Shown here piece after piece: positions 1-7,901 of a stretch of 64,000 nt of DNA. The stretch covers positions 248,001 to 312,000 of the forward strand of contig CANMND010000002.1 of the NCBI GenBank assembly GCA_947499155.1. Reading direction: 5' to 3'. Numbering within the stretch: position 1 is the first letter of the stretch; every line of letters begins with the position of its first letter. This DNA comes from an uncultured Sphingomonadales bacterium (lineage in GTDB: Bacteria; Pseudomonadota; Alphaproteobacteria; Sphingomonadales; Rhodothalassiaceae). The position numbers and the translations under genes are program-made. The notes beneath the pieces were generated by a model. That model worked only from the letters and a program-made list of their open reading frames with translations, was not told the DNA's origin and searched no databases.

Positions 1-51
1 ATTTAATGTCCTGGCCCCTATCTGGCCATGCTTTGGACAGGGAGTATTATC

Positions 52-1242
52 ATGACTAAAGCAGATCCCGTCGTCATCGTATCCATGGCGCGTACGCCAA
101 TGGGCGGATTTCAGGGTGACTTGTCACCGCTTTCAGCCTCAGACCTGGGCGCAGCCGCGATCCGTGCTGCTCTGGATCGGGGGTCTGTCTCTGCCGATGA
201 TATTGATGAAACCTTGATGGGTAATGTGCTATCGGCAGGGCAGGGGCAGGCTCCGGCACGACAGGCATCAATCAAGGCCGGTATCCCGAACAAGACAGGT
301 GCCGTTACACTCAACAAGATGTGCGGCTCCGGTATGAAGGCGATGATGGTGGGCCATGACAGCCTGTTGGCAGGGACCAACAAGATCGTCGTTGCGGGCG
401 GAATGGAGAGCATGTCCAATGCTCCTTATCTTTTGCCAAATGCCCGCAGTGGCATGCGCCTTGGTCATGGTGAAGTTAAAGACCATATGTTCCTTGATGG
501 CCTTGAAGACGCCTATGACAAGGGCCGACTGATGGGGACTTTTGCCGAAGATACGGCCCGGCACTATCAGTTTACGCGTGAGGCACAGGATTCATTTGCG
601 ATTGAAAGCCTGAAGCGGGCGCAAAAGGCTGGCGAAGATGGGTCATTTGCAGACGAAATTGTGCCGCTGACCATTAAAACCCGCAAGGGCGAGATCGAGA
701 TCAATACAGACGAACAGCCTGCAAAAGCGCGCTTTGACAAAATCCCGCAATTGCGTCCAGTTTTTGCAAAGGACGGCACAGTAACGGCTGCCAACTCGTC
801 ATCCATTTCAGATGGTGCAGCCGCCCTTGTTCTGATGCGCAGGTCTGAAGCGGAAAAACGTGGTCTTGGCATTCTGGCCGAAATCCGCGCCCATGCGACT
901 CACGCACATGAGCCGAACTGGTTTACCACAGCCCCCATAGGAGCGATGAAGTCGGTTCTGGAAAAATCCGGCTGGTCCAAAGATGATGTGGATATTTGGG
1001 AAGTGAACGAAGCGTTCGCTGTTGTCGCCATGGCGGCGATGCGGGACTTGGACCTCCCCCATGAAAAAACCAACGTCTATGGCGGGGCTTGCGCTTTGGG
1101 TCATCCCATTGGCGCATCAGGAGCGCGCATTATTGTGACCTTGATCAATGCTCTGCAAAAGCATAACGGCAAGCGTGGTGTCGCAAGCCTTTGTATTGGT
1201 GGGGGTGAAGCAACTGCCATGGCGATCGAGCTTGCTAGCTAA
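52..1242 (+). CDS. Acetyl-CoA C-acyltransferase (thiolase)
   Basis: Type II thiolase of 396 residues, close to the usual 390-400. The nucleophilic cysteine is in NKMCGSGM (about residue 91). The C-terminal active-site blocks NEAFAVVAM, GHPIGASGARI and CIGGGEA are all intact. It catalyses acyl or acetoacetyl-CoA thiolysis, or the reverse condensation; substrate length cannot be told from motifs. The ORF opens at 28, but the ATG at 52 has an AGGGAG ribosome site about eight bases upstream and starts at the conserved DPVVIVSMARTP block, so I chose 52. It is followed by a strong terminator shared with the convergent marR. Next to an operon that ends in acetoacetate, a role in acetoacetyl-CoA cleavage is plausible but inferred. 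Confidence 0.93.
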   Translation: MTKADPVVIVSMARTPMGGFQGDLSPLSASDLGAAAIRAALDRGSVSADDIDETLMGNVLSAGQGQAPARQASIKAGIPNKTGAVTLNKMCGSGMKAMMVGHDSLLAGTNKIVVAGGMESMSNAPYLLPNARSGMRLGHGEVKDHMFLDGLEDAYDKGRLMGTFAEDTARHYQFTREAQDSFAIESLKRAQKAGEDGSFADEIVPLTIKTRKGEIEINTDEQPAKARFDKIPQLRPVFAKDGTVTAANSSSISDGAAALVLMRRSEAEKRGLGILAEIRAHATHAHEPNWFTTAPIGAMKSVLEKSGWSKDDVDIWEVNEAFAVVAMAAMRDLDLPHEKTNVYGGACALGHPIGASGARIIVTLINALQKHNGKRGVASLCIGGGEATAMAIELAS

Positions 1243-1261
1243 TCCGTCCAATCACTAATCG

Positions 1262-1299
1262 AAACGCCAGGAAGTCTCAGATTCCCTGGCGTTTTTTTA
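1262..1299 (+). terminator. Rho-independent terminator of the thiolase gene
   Basis: AACGCCAGG with its complement CCTGGCG forms a stem of about ten pairs with one bulged C, followed by seven T residues. It lies 20 bases after the thiolase stop and its T tract overlaps the stop codon of the convergent marR gene, so it may serve both genes. The T tract is strong only on the plus strand. Confidence 0.85.
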
Positions 1300-1773
1300 T
1301 TCCGTCTTTTGTCCCAGGTTTTCCAGTTCCAGGTCTTCCAGCTTGGATAGCAGTCTGTTTAACGAGGCCTCTTCTTCGTCAGACAATCGGGTTTTTAATT
1401 GCGTTTCATAATCCAGCGCAAGCGGCATGATTTGACGGTAAATATCCTTACCCTTGTCGGAAAGGGCCAAAACCGACCGGCGCCTGTCTTCTTTTGAGAA
1501 ATGTCGTTCAAGCCTGTCTCGTTTTAAAAGACGTGATACAGCGCGACTAACGGCGACCTTGTCCATGGCCGTGCGCTCAGCAACCTCACTTGCTGACAAA
1601 TCTGGCTCATCACCCAGGACTGCCATAACCCGCCATTCCGGTATCGTCAGGTCAAAGCGTGTTGCATACATCTGTGCGATTGTGCGTGAGATACGGTTCG
1701 AAACTGTCGCCAGCCGATACGGCAGAAATCGGGGGAGTTGCAGGCGATCTGGTCCAATATCATGCACCTTCAT
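1297..1773 (-). CDS. MarR family transcriptional regulator
   Basis: A 158-residue winged-helix protein. The central part (YATRFDLTIPEWRVMAVLGDEPDLSASEVAERTAMDKVAVSRAVSRLLKRDRLER) is a typical MarR recognition region, followed by the wing with the KEDRRRSVLALSDKG motif and a C-terminal dimerisation helix. GAGGAG lies just upstream of the ATG. It is divergent from the homogentisate operon with about 150 bases between the starts, the usual layout for a regulator controlling its neighbour. Repression of hpd-hmgA-fah-phhA relieved by a pathway intermediate is inferred from position and from the inverted repeats in the shared promoter region. Confidence 0.9.
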   Translation of the reverse strand: MKVHDIGPDRLQLPRFLPYRLATVSNRISRTIAQMYATRFDLTIPEWRVMAVLGDEPDLSASEVAERTAMDKVAVSRAVSRLLKRDRLERHFSKEDRRRSVLALSDKGKDIYRQIMPLALDYETQLKTRLSDEEEASLNRLLSKLEDLELENLGQKTE

Positions 1774-1821
1774 ATCTCCTCATCAGGGTAATTACTCTTG
1801 TCATACTGCGTCAGAGTGCTT

Positions 1822-1849
1822 ATTTTGGTTTCACATGAAACTGTTTCAA
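1822..1849 (-). promoter_or_regulatory. Possible marR promoter containing the operator
   Basis: Read on the minus strand, TTGAAA (-35 like, 5/6) and CAAAAT (-10 like, 4/6) are 16 bases apart. The inverted-repeat operator candidate fills the spacer almost exactly, which would give autorepression of marR. This is a pattern match by eye; no promoter could be picked with confidence for the divergent hpd gene. Confidence 0.35.
1828..1848. promoter_or_regulatory. Candidate MarR operator with three half-sites
   Basis: GTTTCA at 1828-1833, TGAAAC at 1836-1841 and GTTTCA at 1843-1848 are three alternating exact half-sites. The first pair forms an inverted repeat with a 2-base spacer and the second pair one with a 1-base spacer. 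It sits between marR and the divergent hpd operon. MarR dimers bind such short palindromes; the assignment to this MarR is inferred. Confidence 0.5.
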
Positions 1850-1921
1850 TCGTTCCGCGCCTGATTTTACACAGCCGCCTGTCGATTGCACCCCTGTACA
1901 GACTTGATGGAGTCGAAATTC

Positions 1922-3007
1922 ATGACTGAAACCTATTCAAACTCTCCAGAAAATCCGATGGGCACAGATGGATTTGAATTTGTCGAATATGCAGCTCCCG
2001 ATGCACAATTGCTGCGTGACCTGTTTGCAAAGCTCGGCTTTCCGGTGATAGGAACTCATAAAAGCCGGGATATCACATTGCATTCCCAAGGCGACATCAA
2101 GTTTTTAATCAACTCAGAAACCGAAGGCTTTGCAGCTGAGTTTGCAAAAAAGCATGGACCATGTGCCTGTTCCATGGGTTTTCGGGTAAAGGATGCCCAA
2201 GCCGGGCTTAAGCGCGCTGTGAGCCTTGATGCAAAAGAAGTGACAGCAAAAGACAAGATTATAGCAAAGCCTGCGATCGAAGGAATCGGTGGGTCACGGC
2301 TTTATCTGGTCGATGGCTATGGCGACCTTGCTGCATGGGAAGATGAATATAATATTGCCCCTGACGCAGAAGAGCGCATGAAAGCAAAAGGTGCAGGTCT
2401 GACCTATATCGACCATCTGACCCATAATGTGTATTGGGGAAATATGGATAAATGGCGCGACTTCTACGGTCGTCTGTTCAATTTCGGCCAGGTCCGCTAT
2501 TTTGATATTCAGGGTAAATTAACAGGTCTTGTCAGTCGTGCGCTGGCCAGTCCTTGCGGAAAAATCCGCATTCCTCTGAACGAATCCGAAGACGAGAAAA
2601 GCCAGATCAACGAATATCTCGAAGAATATCAGGGCGAGGGCATTCAGCATATCGCTCTTGGTACCGACGATATTTACAGCTCTGTCGACAAGCTGCGTGC
2701 CAATGGCGTGGACTTTCAGGACACTCCGGATACCTATTATGAAAAAGTGGACGAGCGTCTGCCCGGCCATGGCGAACCGGTTGGTGAAATGAAGAAGCGG
2801 TCCATTCTGGTTGATGGTGGCGAAGAGCAGGGCGGTGGACTGTTATTGCAGATCTTCACCAAAAACGTGATTGGCCCGATCTTTTATGAAATTATCCAGA
2901 GGAAGGGTAATGAGGGCTTTGGCGAAGGCAATTTCAAGGCGCTCTTTGAATCGATTGAAGAAGACCAGATCCGTCGCGGCTATCTGAAAACCGGAACTGA
3001 ATCCTGA
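1922..3007 (+). CDS. hpd: 4-hydroxyphenylpyruvate dioxygenase
   Basis: Converts 4-hydroxyphenylpyruvate to homogentisate, the committed step of tyrosine catabolism. The 361-residue protein has the two vicinal-oxygen-chelate domains of the family. The Fe(II) ligands can be placed at His165 (YIDHLTHN), His243 (GIQHIALGTDD) and Glu323 (FYEIIQRKG), and the C-terminal signature GNEGFGEGNFKALFESIEEDQIRRG is complete. The ORF track opens at 1886, but ATG 1922 has GGAG nine bases upstream and starts at the usual N-terminus. First gene of the run hpd-hmgA-fah-phhA; spacing to hmgA is 41 bases. Confidence 0.97.
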   Translation: MTETYSNSPENPMGTDGFEFVEYAAPDAQLLRDLFAKLGFPVIGTHKSRDITLHSQGDIKFLINSETEGFAAEFAKKHGPCACSMGFRVKDAQAGLKRAVSLDAKEVTAKDKIIAKPAIEGIGGSRLYLVDGYGDLAAWEDEYNIAPDAEERMKAKGAGLTYIDHLTHNVYWGNMDKWRDFYGRLFNFGQVRYFDIQGKLTGLVSRALASPCGKIRIPLNESEDEKSQINEYLEEYQGEGIQHIALGTDDIYSSVDKLRANGVDFQDTPDTYYEKVDERLPGHGEPVGEMKKRSILVDGGEEQGGGLLLQIFTKNVIGPIFYEIIQRKGNEGFGEGNFKALFESIEEDQIRRGYLKTGTES

Positions 3008-3048
3008 TAGACTTGAGAACCGTGTGACTTTCTGACAGGAGAAAAGGG

Positions 3049-4200
3049 ATGCGCAAATGGATCAGCTTCCCGCGTGTAGAGGGCGATGCGACACGCCAGG
3101 CTCATGCGGACTTTCCTGATGGAGCCTATGAGCGGGAAATGGGGAAAGAAGGGTTTTTTGGACCCGCTGCCCATTTCTACCATCGCCATCCGCCCACTGA
3201 CTGGGTGGGATTTGAAGGCCCGCTAAAACCCCGGGCTTTTGACAGCAATCGCTTCAAGGATTATGGCGACAGTCCCTGGGACGCCAAAACCCTGCTGAAG
3301 AACAGTCACACGGCCATCAGGTTCTGGGCCACGTCTGATGCTATGGATCATTTGGTGCGCAATGGCGACGGGGATGATTTGCTGTTCATCCATGAAGGCG
3401 AGGGGACGCTTTTTTGTGATTTTGGCGCGCTGACGTACTCGGAAGGGGATTATATCCTGCTGCCCCGTGGCACAATGTGGCGGATCGAGCCGCTAAGCCA
3501 TACCCGCATGATGATGACGGAAGCGACCAATTCCAGCTATCAGCTCCCCGAAAAGGGGCTGGTGGGCCCCCATGCTATTTTTGATCCCGGCATTCTGGAA
3601 TCTCCAAAGTTGAATGACGCCTTTCGTGCCCAACAAAATGCCCATGAAACATGGCGGGTGCTGGTCAAGCGCCGGGACGCGCTGACGACGATCACTTTCC
3701 CCTTCAATCCATTGGATGCGATGGGCTGGAAAGGGGACCTGATGCCGGTCAGACTTAACTGGCGTGATATCCGCCCGCTGATGAGCCACCGGTATCATCT
3801 GCCGCCAAGCGCACACACTACCTTTGTCGCACATCGCTTTGTGGTCTGCACATTTGTCCCAAGGCCGATCGAAAGCGACCCCGGTGCTCTCAAGGTCCCA
3901 TTTTATCACAGCAATGATGATTTTGATGAATTCATCTTCTACCACAGGGGTGAGTTTTTCAGCCGGGACAATATCGAGCCTGGAATGACAACGCTCCATC
4001 CGTGCGGGTTCATTCATGGACCTCATCCGAAAGCATTCAAGGTCGGCAAAAAAGCTGCCCGCAAGGAAACGGATGAAGTAGCGGTCATGATCGATGCCCG
4101 TGATCCGCTTGACGTGACAAAGGATGCGGAATCTGTTGAATGGGGTGACTATTATCTGAGCTGGGGCGGTGACAGTCGCCAGCGCGATGCAGCCGAATAA
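3049..4200 (+). CDS. hmgA: Homogentisate 1,2-dioxygenase
   Basis: Opens the homogentisate ring to maleylacetoacetate. At 383 residues it is the shorter bacterial type rather than the roughly 430-residue form. The cupin-like C-terminal half carries NDDFDEFIFYHRGEF and GFIHGPHPKAF, the His/Glu-rich region expected to hold Fe(II). The N-terminal HRHPPTDW and the internal FIHEGEG and LPRGTMWRIEP blocks also fit the family. GGAG lies seven bases before the ATG. It is between hpd and the fumarylacetoacetase gene, which supports the assignment independently of the sequence. Confidence 0.93.
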   Translation: MRKWISFPRVEGDATRQAHADFPDGAYEREMGKEGFFGPAAHFYHRHPPTDWVGFEGPLKPRAFDSNRFKDYGDSPWDAKTLLKNSHTAIRFWATSDAMDHLVRNGDGDDLLFIHEGEGTLFCDFGALTYSEGDYILLPRGTMWRIEPLSHTRMMMTEATNSSYQLPEKGLVGPHAIFDPGILESPKLNDAFRAQQNAHETWRVLVKRRDALTTITFPFNPLDAMGWKGDLMPVRLNWRDIRPLMSHRYHLPPSAHTTFVAHRFVVCTFVPRPIESDPGALKVPFYHSNDDFDEFIFYHRGEFFSRDNIEPGMTTLHPCGFIHGPHPKAFKVGKKAARKETDEVAVMIDARDPLDVTKDAESVEWGDYYLSWGGDSRQRDAAE

Positions 4201-4236
4201 AAATCTGAAAAGAAGTAATTATATATAGGAGTTGGA

Positions 4237-5250
4237 ATGAGACTGGCATCTCTCAACCAGGGGCGTGACGGCATGCTTGTTGTCGTGAGCCAAGACCATA
4301 AGACCATGGCACTCGCTGGTCATATTGCACCGACATTGCAAGCGGCCCTTGATGATTGGGAACGTATATCTCCCCGGCTGGAGACCCTGTCACAGCAACT
4401 GGATGCAGGCAGTGTCCAAGCTTATCCGTTTGATGAAGCCGCTTGTGCATCACCGCTGCCACGCGCTTATCAGTGGGCCGATGGATCGGCCTATGTCAAT
4501 CATGTGGAACTGGTGAGGAAAGCACGTGGAGCTGAAATCCCCGCAAGCTTCTGGGAAGATCCCTTGATGTATCAAGGAGGTTCCGACAGTTTTCTGGGTC
4601 CGCGTCAGGACATTGAAATGGCCGATGACGCTTGGGGAATCGACTTTGAGGCGGAAGTCGCCATTGTGACGGGCGATGTACCCATGGGTGTAAGCGTCGA
4701 TGAGGCGGGCAGCTATATCCGTCTGATTATGCTGGTCAATGATGTGTCCTTGCGTAATCTGATCCCGGCAGAACTGGGTAAGGGTTTTGGTTTTTTACAG
4801 TCCAAGCCATCGTCTGCCTTTTCTCCGCTGGCGCTGACGCCCGATGAATTGGGAGACGCATGGCGTGATGGAAAGGTGCACTTGCCACTGTTGTCTTTTT
4901 TGAACAATAGCCCCTTTGGCAAGCCTGATGCAGGCGTGGACATGACCTTCAATTTCCCGAAACTGATCGCCCATGCGGCGAAATCCCGGCCACTGGTCGC
5001 AGGGACAATTATCGGATCGGGCACTGTCTCAAACAAGCTGGACGACGGTCCCGGCAAGCCCATTGCGGATGGTGGTGTGGGTTATAGCTGCATTGCCGAA
5101 TTACGGATGATTGAAAAAATCCAGACCGGTGAGATGATAACTCCCTTCATGACCTTTGGCGATAATATTCGCATCGAAATGATTGATGACAAAGGCTTAA
5201 ATCTGTTTGGGACTATAGCGCAGACAGTTCGAAACTATCAGGGTTCTTGA
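4237..5250 (+). CDS. Fumarylacetoacetate hydrolase family protein
   Basis: The last step of homogentisate degradation, hydrolysis of fumarylacetoacetate to fumarate and acetoacetate, is the likely role. The 337-residue protein has the FAH catalytic fold: DDAWGIDFEAEVAIVTGDVPMG holds the acidic metal ligands, and LVNDVSLRN, LQSKPSSAFSP and GSGTVSNK form the rest of the active site. AGGAG lies six bases upstream of the ATG. The protein is of the short bacterial FAH type; other FAH-superfamily activities such as acylpyruvase or decarboxylase cannot be excluded on motifs, but the operon position favours fumarylacetoacetase. Confidence 0.92.
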   Translation: MRLASLNQGRDGMLVVVSQDHKTMALAGHIAPTLQAALDDWERISPRLETLSQQLDAGSVQAYPFDEAACASPLPRAYQWADGSAYVNHVELVRKARGAEIPASFWEDPLMYQGGSDSFLGPRQDIEMADDAWGIDFEAEVAIVTGDVPMGVSVDEAGSYIRLIMLVNDVSLRNLIPAELGKGFGFLQSKPSSAFSPLALTPDELGDAWRDGKVHLPLLSFLNNSPFGKPDAGVDMTFNFPKLIAHAAKSRPLVAGTIIGSGTVSNKLDDGPGKPIADGGVGYSCIAELRMIEKIQTGEMITPFMTFGDNIRIEMIDDKGLNLFGTIAQTVRNYQGS

Positions 5251-5328
5251 CGTAGGCGTGTTCAAGCGCGACATGTATGCCGGAGGTCCCCGATTGGCGG
5301 TTGACGTTTCCATCAAAGGAGATGGGCC

Positions 5329-6204
5329 ATGAAGATAATGACAAGACTGGGTCGCGAGGTCGAGGTGAATGAGGATTACACCATCGACCAGAATTGGACG
5401 CAATATACTGCGGACGAACATGATCGCTGGGACCGTCTTTATGCCCGACAAAGGGAAATCCTCAAGGGCCGCGCCTGTCAGGAATTTATGGATGGTCTTG
5501 ATGCTTTGTCACTTTCAGACGGCGGCATTCCCCGCTTTGATGAATTGTCTGAAAAGCTGATGGCCCGGACGGGGTGGGAAATCGTAGCTGTGCCTGATCT
5601 GGTGCCGGACGAGGTGTTCTTTGACCATCTCGCCAACAGGCGATTCCCTGCGGGTAACTTCATTCGTGATGAAAGCCAATTCAATTATATTCAGGAACCG
5701 GACGTTTTCCACGATGTCTTTGGCCATGTTCCCATGCTGGTTCACCCGATATTTGCCGATTATATGGAAGCATATGGCAAGGGCGGGCTCGCAGCTGCCG
5801 GTAAGGGCGTTCTTCCCAATCTTGCCCGGCTTTACTGGTACACGGTGGAATTTGGGCTGGTCAAAACCAAGGACGGCATGCGTCTTTATGGGGCGGGCAT
5901 TGTCTCAAGCCCTGCTGAATCCATCTTCGCCCTTGAAAATCCGTCACCCAATCGTATCCACTTCGATCTGGAACGGGTGATGTGCACCAAATATCGGATT
6001 GACGACTATCAGCAGACCTATTTCGTGATCGACAGCTTTGATGAACTTTTGGATGTGACCTACCAGCCCTTCGGGCCGGTCTATGAACGAGTGAATGGCA
6101 AGCCACCTATAGCGGTTGATACTATTCTGAACGGCGATAAGGTTCATCACCGCGGGACTCAGAGTTACGTCATGGAAAAGAAAGAGGCACAGGCGACCAG
6201 ATGA
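5329..6204 (+). CDS. phhA: Phenylalanine 4-monooxygenase
   Basis: Tetrahydrobiopterin-dependent hydroxylation of phenylalanine to tyrosine, feeding the three genes upstream. The 291 residues form a catalytic domain only, as in other bacterial enzymes, with no regulatory ACT domain. The iron ligands are His128 and His133 in VFHDVFGHVPML and Glu174 in YWYTVEFGLV. AGGAG precedes the ATG by eight bases. A tyrosine aminotransferase and pterin-carbinolamine dehydratase, also needed for this route, are not in the window. The gap of 78 bases after the fumarylacetoacetase gene shows nothing notable. Confidence 0.96.
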   Translation: MKIMTRLGREVEVNEDYTIDQNWTQYTADEHDRWDRLYARQREILKGRACQEFMDGLDALSLSDGGIPRFDELSEKLMARTGWEIVAVPDLVPDEVFFDHLANRRFPAGNFIRDESQFNYIQEPDVFHDVFGHVPMLVHPIFADYMEAYGKGGLAAAGKGVLPNLARLYWYTVEFGLVKTKDGMRLYGAGIVSSPAESIFALENPSPNRIHFDLERVMCTKYRIDDYQQTYFVIDSFDELLDVTYQPFGPVYERVNGKPPIAVDTILNGDKVHHRGTQSYVMEKKEAQATR

Positions 6205-6228
6205 AAGCTGCAGGCGCCTGTCTTTTTC
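6190..6228 (+). terminator. Weak terminator after phhA
   Basis: CAGGCG at 6190-6195 pairs with CGCCTG at 6215-6220, followed by TCTTTTTC. The stem is only six pairs and overlaps the end of phhA, so this is a weak candidate for ending the catabolic operon before yicC. Confidence 0.35.
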
Positions 6229-6256
6229 ACCTGAATCGGATTTTTGGAATCAGACC

Positions 6257-7138
6257 ATGACCATAAGCAGCATGACCGGCTTTGCGCGGGCGACAGGACA
6301 CTGCGTCGGCTTTCATGCCAGTATGGAAATCAAAAGCGTGAATGGCCGTGGTCTGGATATCCGTGTTCGGGTACCTTCCATGCTGGACGGCTTTGATCTC
6401 ACACTCAAAAAACAGATTGGCAAAATCCTTCATCGCGGCAGCGTCTCAATGAATCTGTCTTTGGTGTCGGAAAAAGGTGAGGACAGTCTTCAGATTAATG
6501 AAGACAGGCTAAGCCAACTTGTTTCCCTCAGCACCCGCATGCATCGCACAACCGGGCTTGTATCGCAGCTCGATGGCCTGCTGGCCTTGCCCGGTGTTGT
6601 TGGTCCAGGGCAGGCTGATCTGGATGAAAACAGCCGAACTGCTCTTGAGGAGGAACTTCTGGAATTGGCAGACAAGGCATTGAAAGAGCTGGTTGAAAGT
6701 CGATCCCGTGAAGGAGGCAGCCTCCAACTTCTTCTTGAAGGGCAGATTGACGAGATCGAAGGGCTCACACTGCAAGCGGAACAAAGTGCGGATGCTGATA
6801 TCTCTGCAATACGTGACAGGTTGAAGACGCGCATTGCGTCCTTGCTGGATCAAAACGGTCTTGATCCTGATCGTATGGAACAGGAACTGGCGCTTTTGAC
6901 ATTGCGACATGATGTACGGGAAGAACTGGATCGTTTGGTTGCCCATGTAAAAGAAGCGAGAGTCTTGCTGAATGCCGATGGACCAAAAGGGCGCAAGCTT
7001 GATTTTCTGGCGCAGGAATTCAATCGTGAGGCCAATACCCTGAGCTCAAAGTCTGCCGGAACGGGACTTACCCGCATCGGATTGGACTTAAAGGCCGTTA
7101 TCGATCAACTCCGTGAACAGGTTCAAAATGTGGAGTAG
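6257..7138 (+). CDS. yicC: YicC family endoribonuclease
   Basis: A 293-residue YicC/YloC protein. The diagnostic N-terminus MTISSMTGFARA is present, followed by EIKSVNGRGLDIRVRVP and the C-terminal DUF1732 block KGRKLDFLAQEFNREANTLSSKS. YicC of Escherichia coli is an RNase implicated in sRNA turnover; that role is taken from the family. The yicC-gmk pair is common in alphaproteobacteria. The 121 bases between yicC and gmk hold no recognisable element. Confidence 0.95.
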   Translation: MTISSMTGFARATGHCVGFHASMEIKSVNGRGLDIRVRVPSMLDGFDLTLKKQIGKILHRGSVSMNLSLVSEKGEDSLQINEDRLSQLVSLSTRMHRTTGLVSQLDGLLALPGVVGPGQADLDENSRTALEEELLELADKALKELVESRSREGGSLQLLLEGQIDEIEGLTLQAEQSADADISAIRDRLKTRIASLLDQNGLDPDRMEQELALLTLRHDVREELDRLVAHVKEARVLLNADGPKGRKLDFLAQEFNREANTLSSKSAGTGLTRIGLDLKAVIDQLREQVQNVE

Positions 7139-7259
7139 GGCACCAGCCCCTTCATGTTTTCAGTTTCGTTTCAGGTCCGAACGGACAGGAAAAACCATAC
7201 ATTTCAGGCCAGAACAGGTATAAGGCGGACGCCTGATTGGTGGAAACTGGAGTGAAACT

Positions 7260-7898
7260 GTGACAGCGACTGCGACAAGACCGGGACTTCTTATCATTAT
7301 TTCATCCCCATCAGGGGCGGGTAAATCCACCCTGTGCAGCCATCTGCGCCGCGAGGAAGGGGATCGCATCTGGACGTCGGTGTCCGCAACCACACGCCCG
7401 CGCAGGAAAAGCGAGGTCGATGGCCAAGACTACATGTTTGTTACGCAGGAGAAGTTCCAGCGCATGGCCCAGGGAGGCGAGTTTCTGGAGCACGCCGAGG
7501 TGTTTTCCCATTTTTACGGCTCACCAGGCGAACCTGTAAAAGAAAAGCTCGAACAAGGCATTGATGTGCTGTTTGATATCGATTGGCAGGGTGCAGAGCA
7601 GATCCGTGCCAATGTAAAAGATACGCGGGTGGTCTCTATTTTCATTTTGCCTCCCTCTCTGGAGGCGCTGGAAGAACGGCTTCGTCATCGCGCACAAGAT
7701 AGTGACGAGACTGTTCGTTACCGTATGAGCAGGGCCAAGCAGGAAATCTCCCATTGGGAAGACTATGACTATGTCCTGATAAACAACGACCTTGATACCT
7801 GCTTTCGTAGCTTGCAAGCAGTGGTCGAAGCGGAGCGGATTCGTGCAGATAAAGAAGCATCCGTGCGGGATTTGGCTGAAAATTTGTTGATGGATTGA
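7260..7898 (+). CDS. gmk: Guanylate kinase
   Basis: Phosphorylates GMP to GDP. The P-loop SSPSGAGKST is at residues 15-24, followed by the GMP-binding region SVSATTRPRRKSEVDGQDYMFV and EFLEHAEVFSHFYGSP, with the lid region further on. At 212 residues it is of normal length. The start is a GTG with GGAG upstream. The following ABC-F gene starts four bases after the stop, so the two are probably cotranscribed. Confidence 0.97.
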   Translation: MTATATRPGLLIIISSPSGAGKSTLCSHLRREEGDRIWTSVSATTRPRRKSEVDGQDYMFVTQEKFQRMAQGGEFLEHAEVFSHFYGSPGEPVKEKLEQGIDVLFDIDWQGAEQIRANVKDTRVVSIFILPPSLEALEERLRHRAQDSDETVRYRMSRAKQEISHWEDYDYVLINNDLDTCFRSLQAVVEAERIRADKEASVRDLAENLLMD

Positions 7899-7901
7899 TT
7901 T

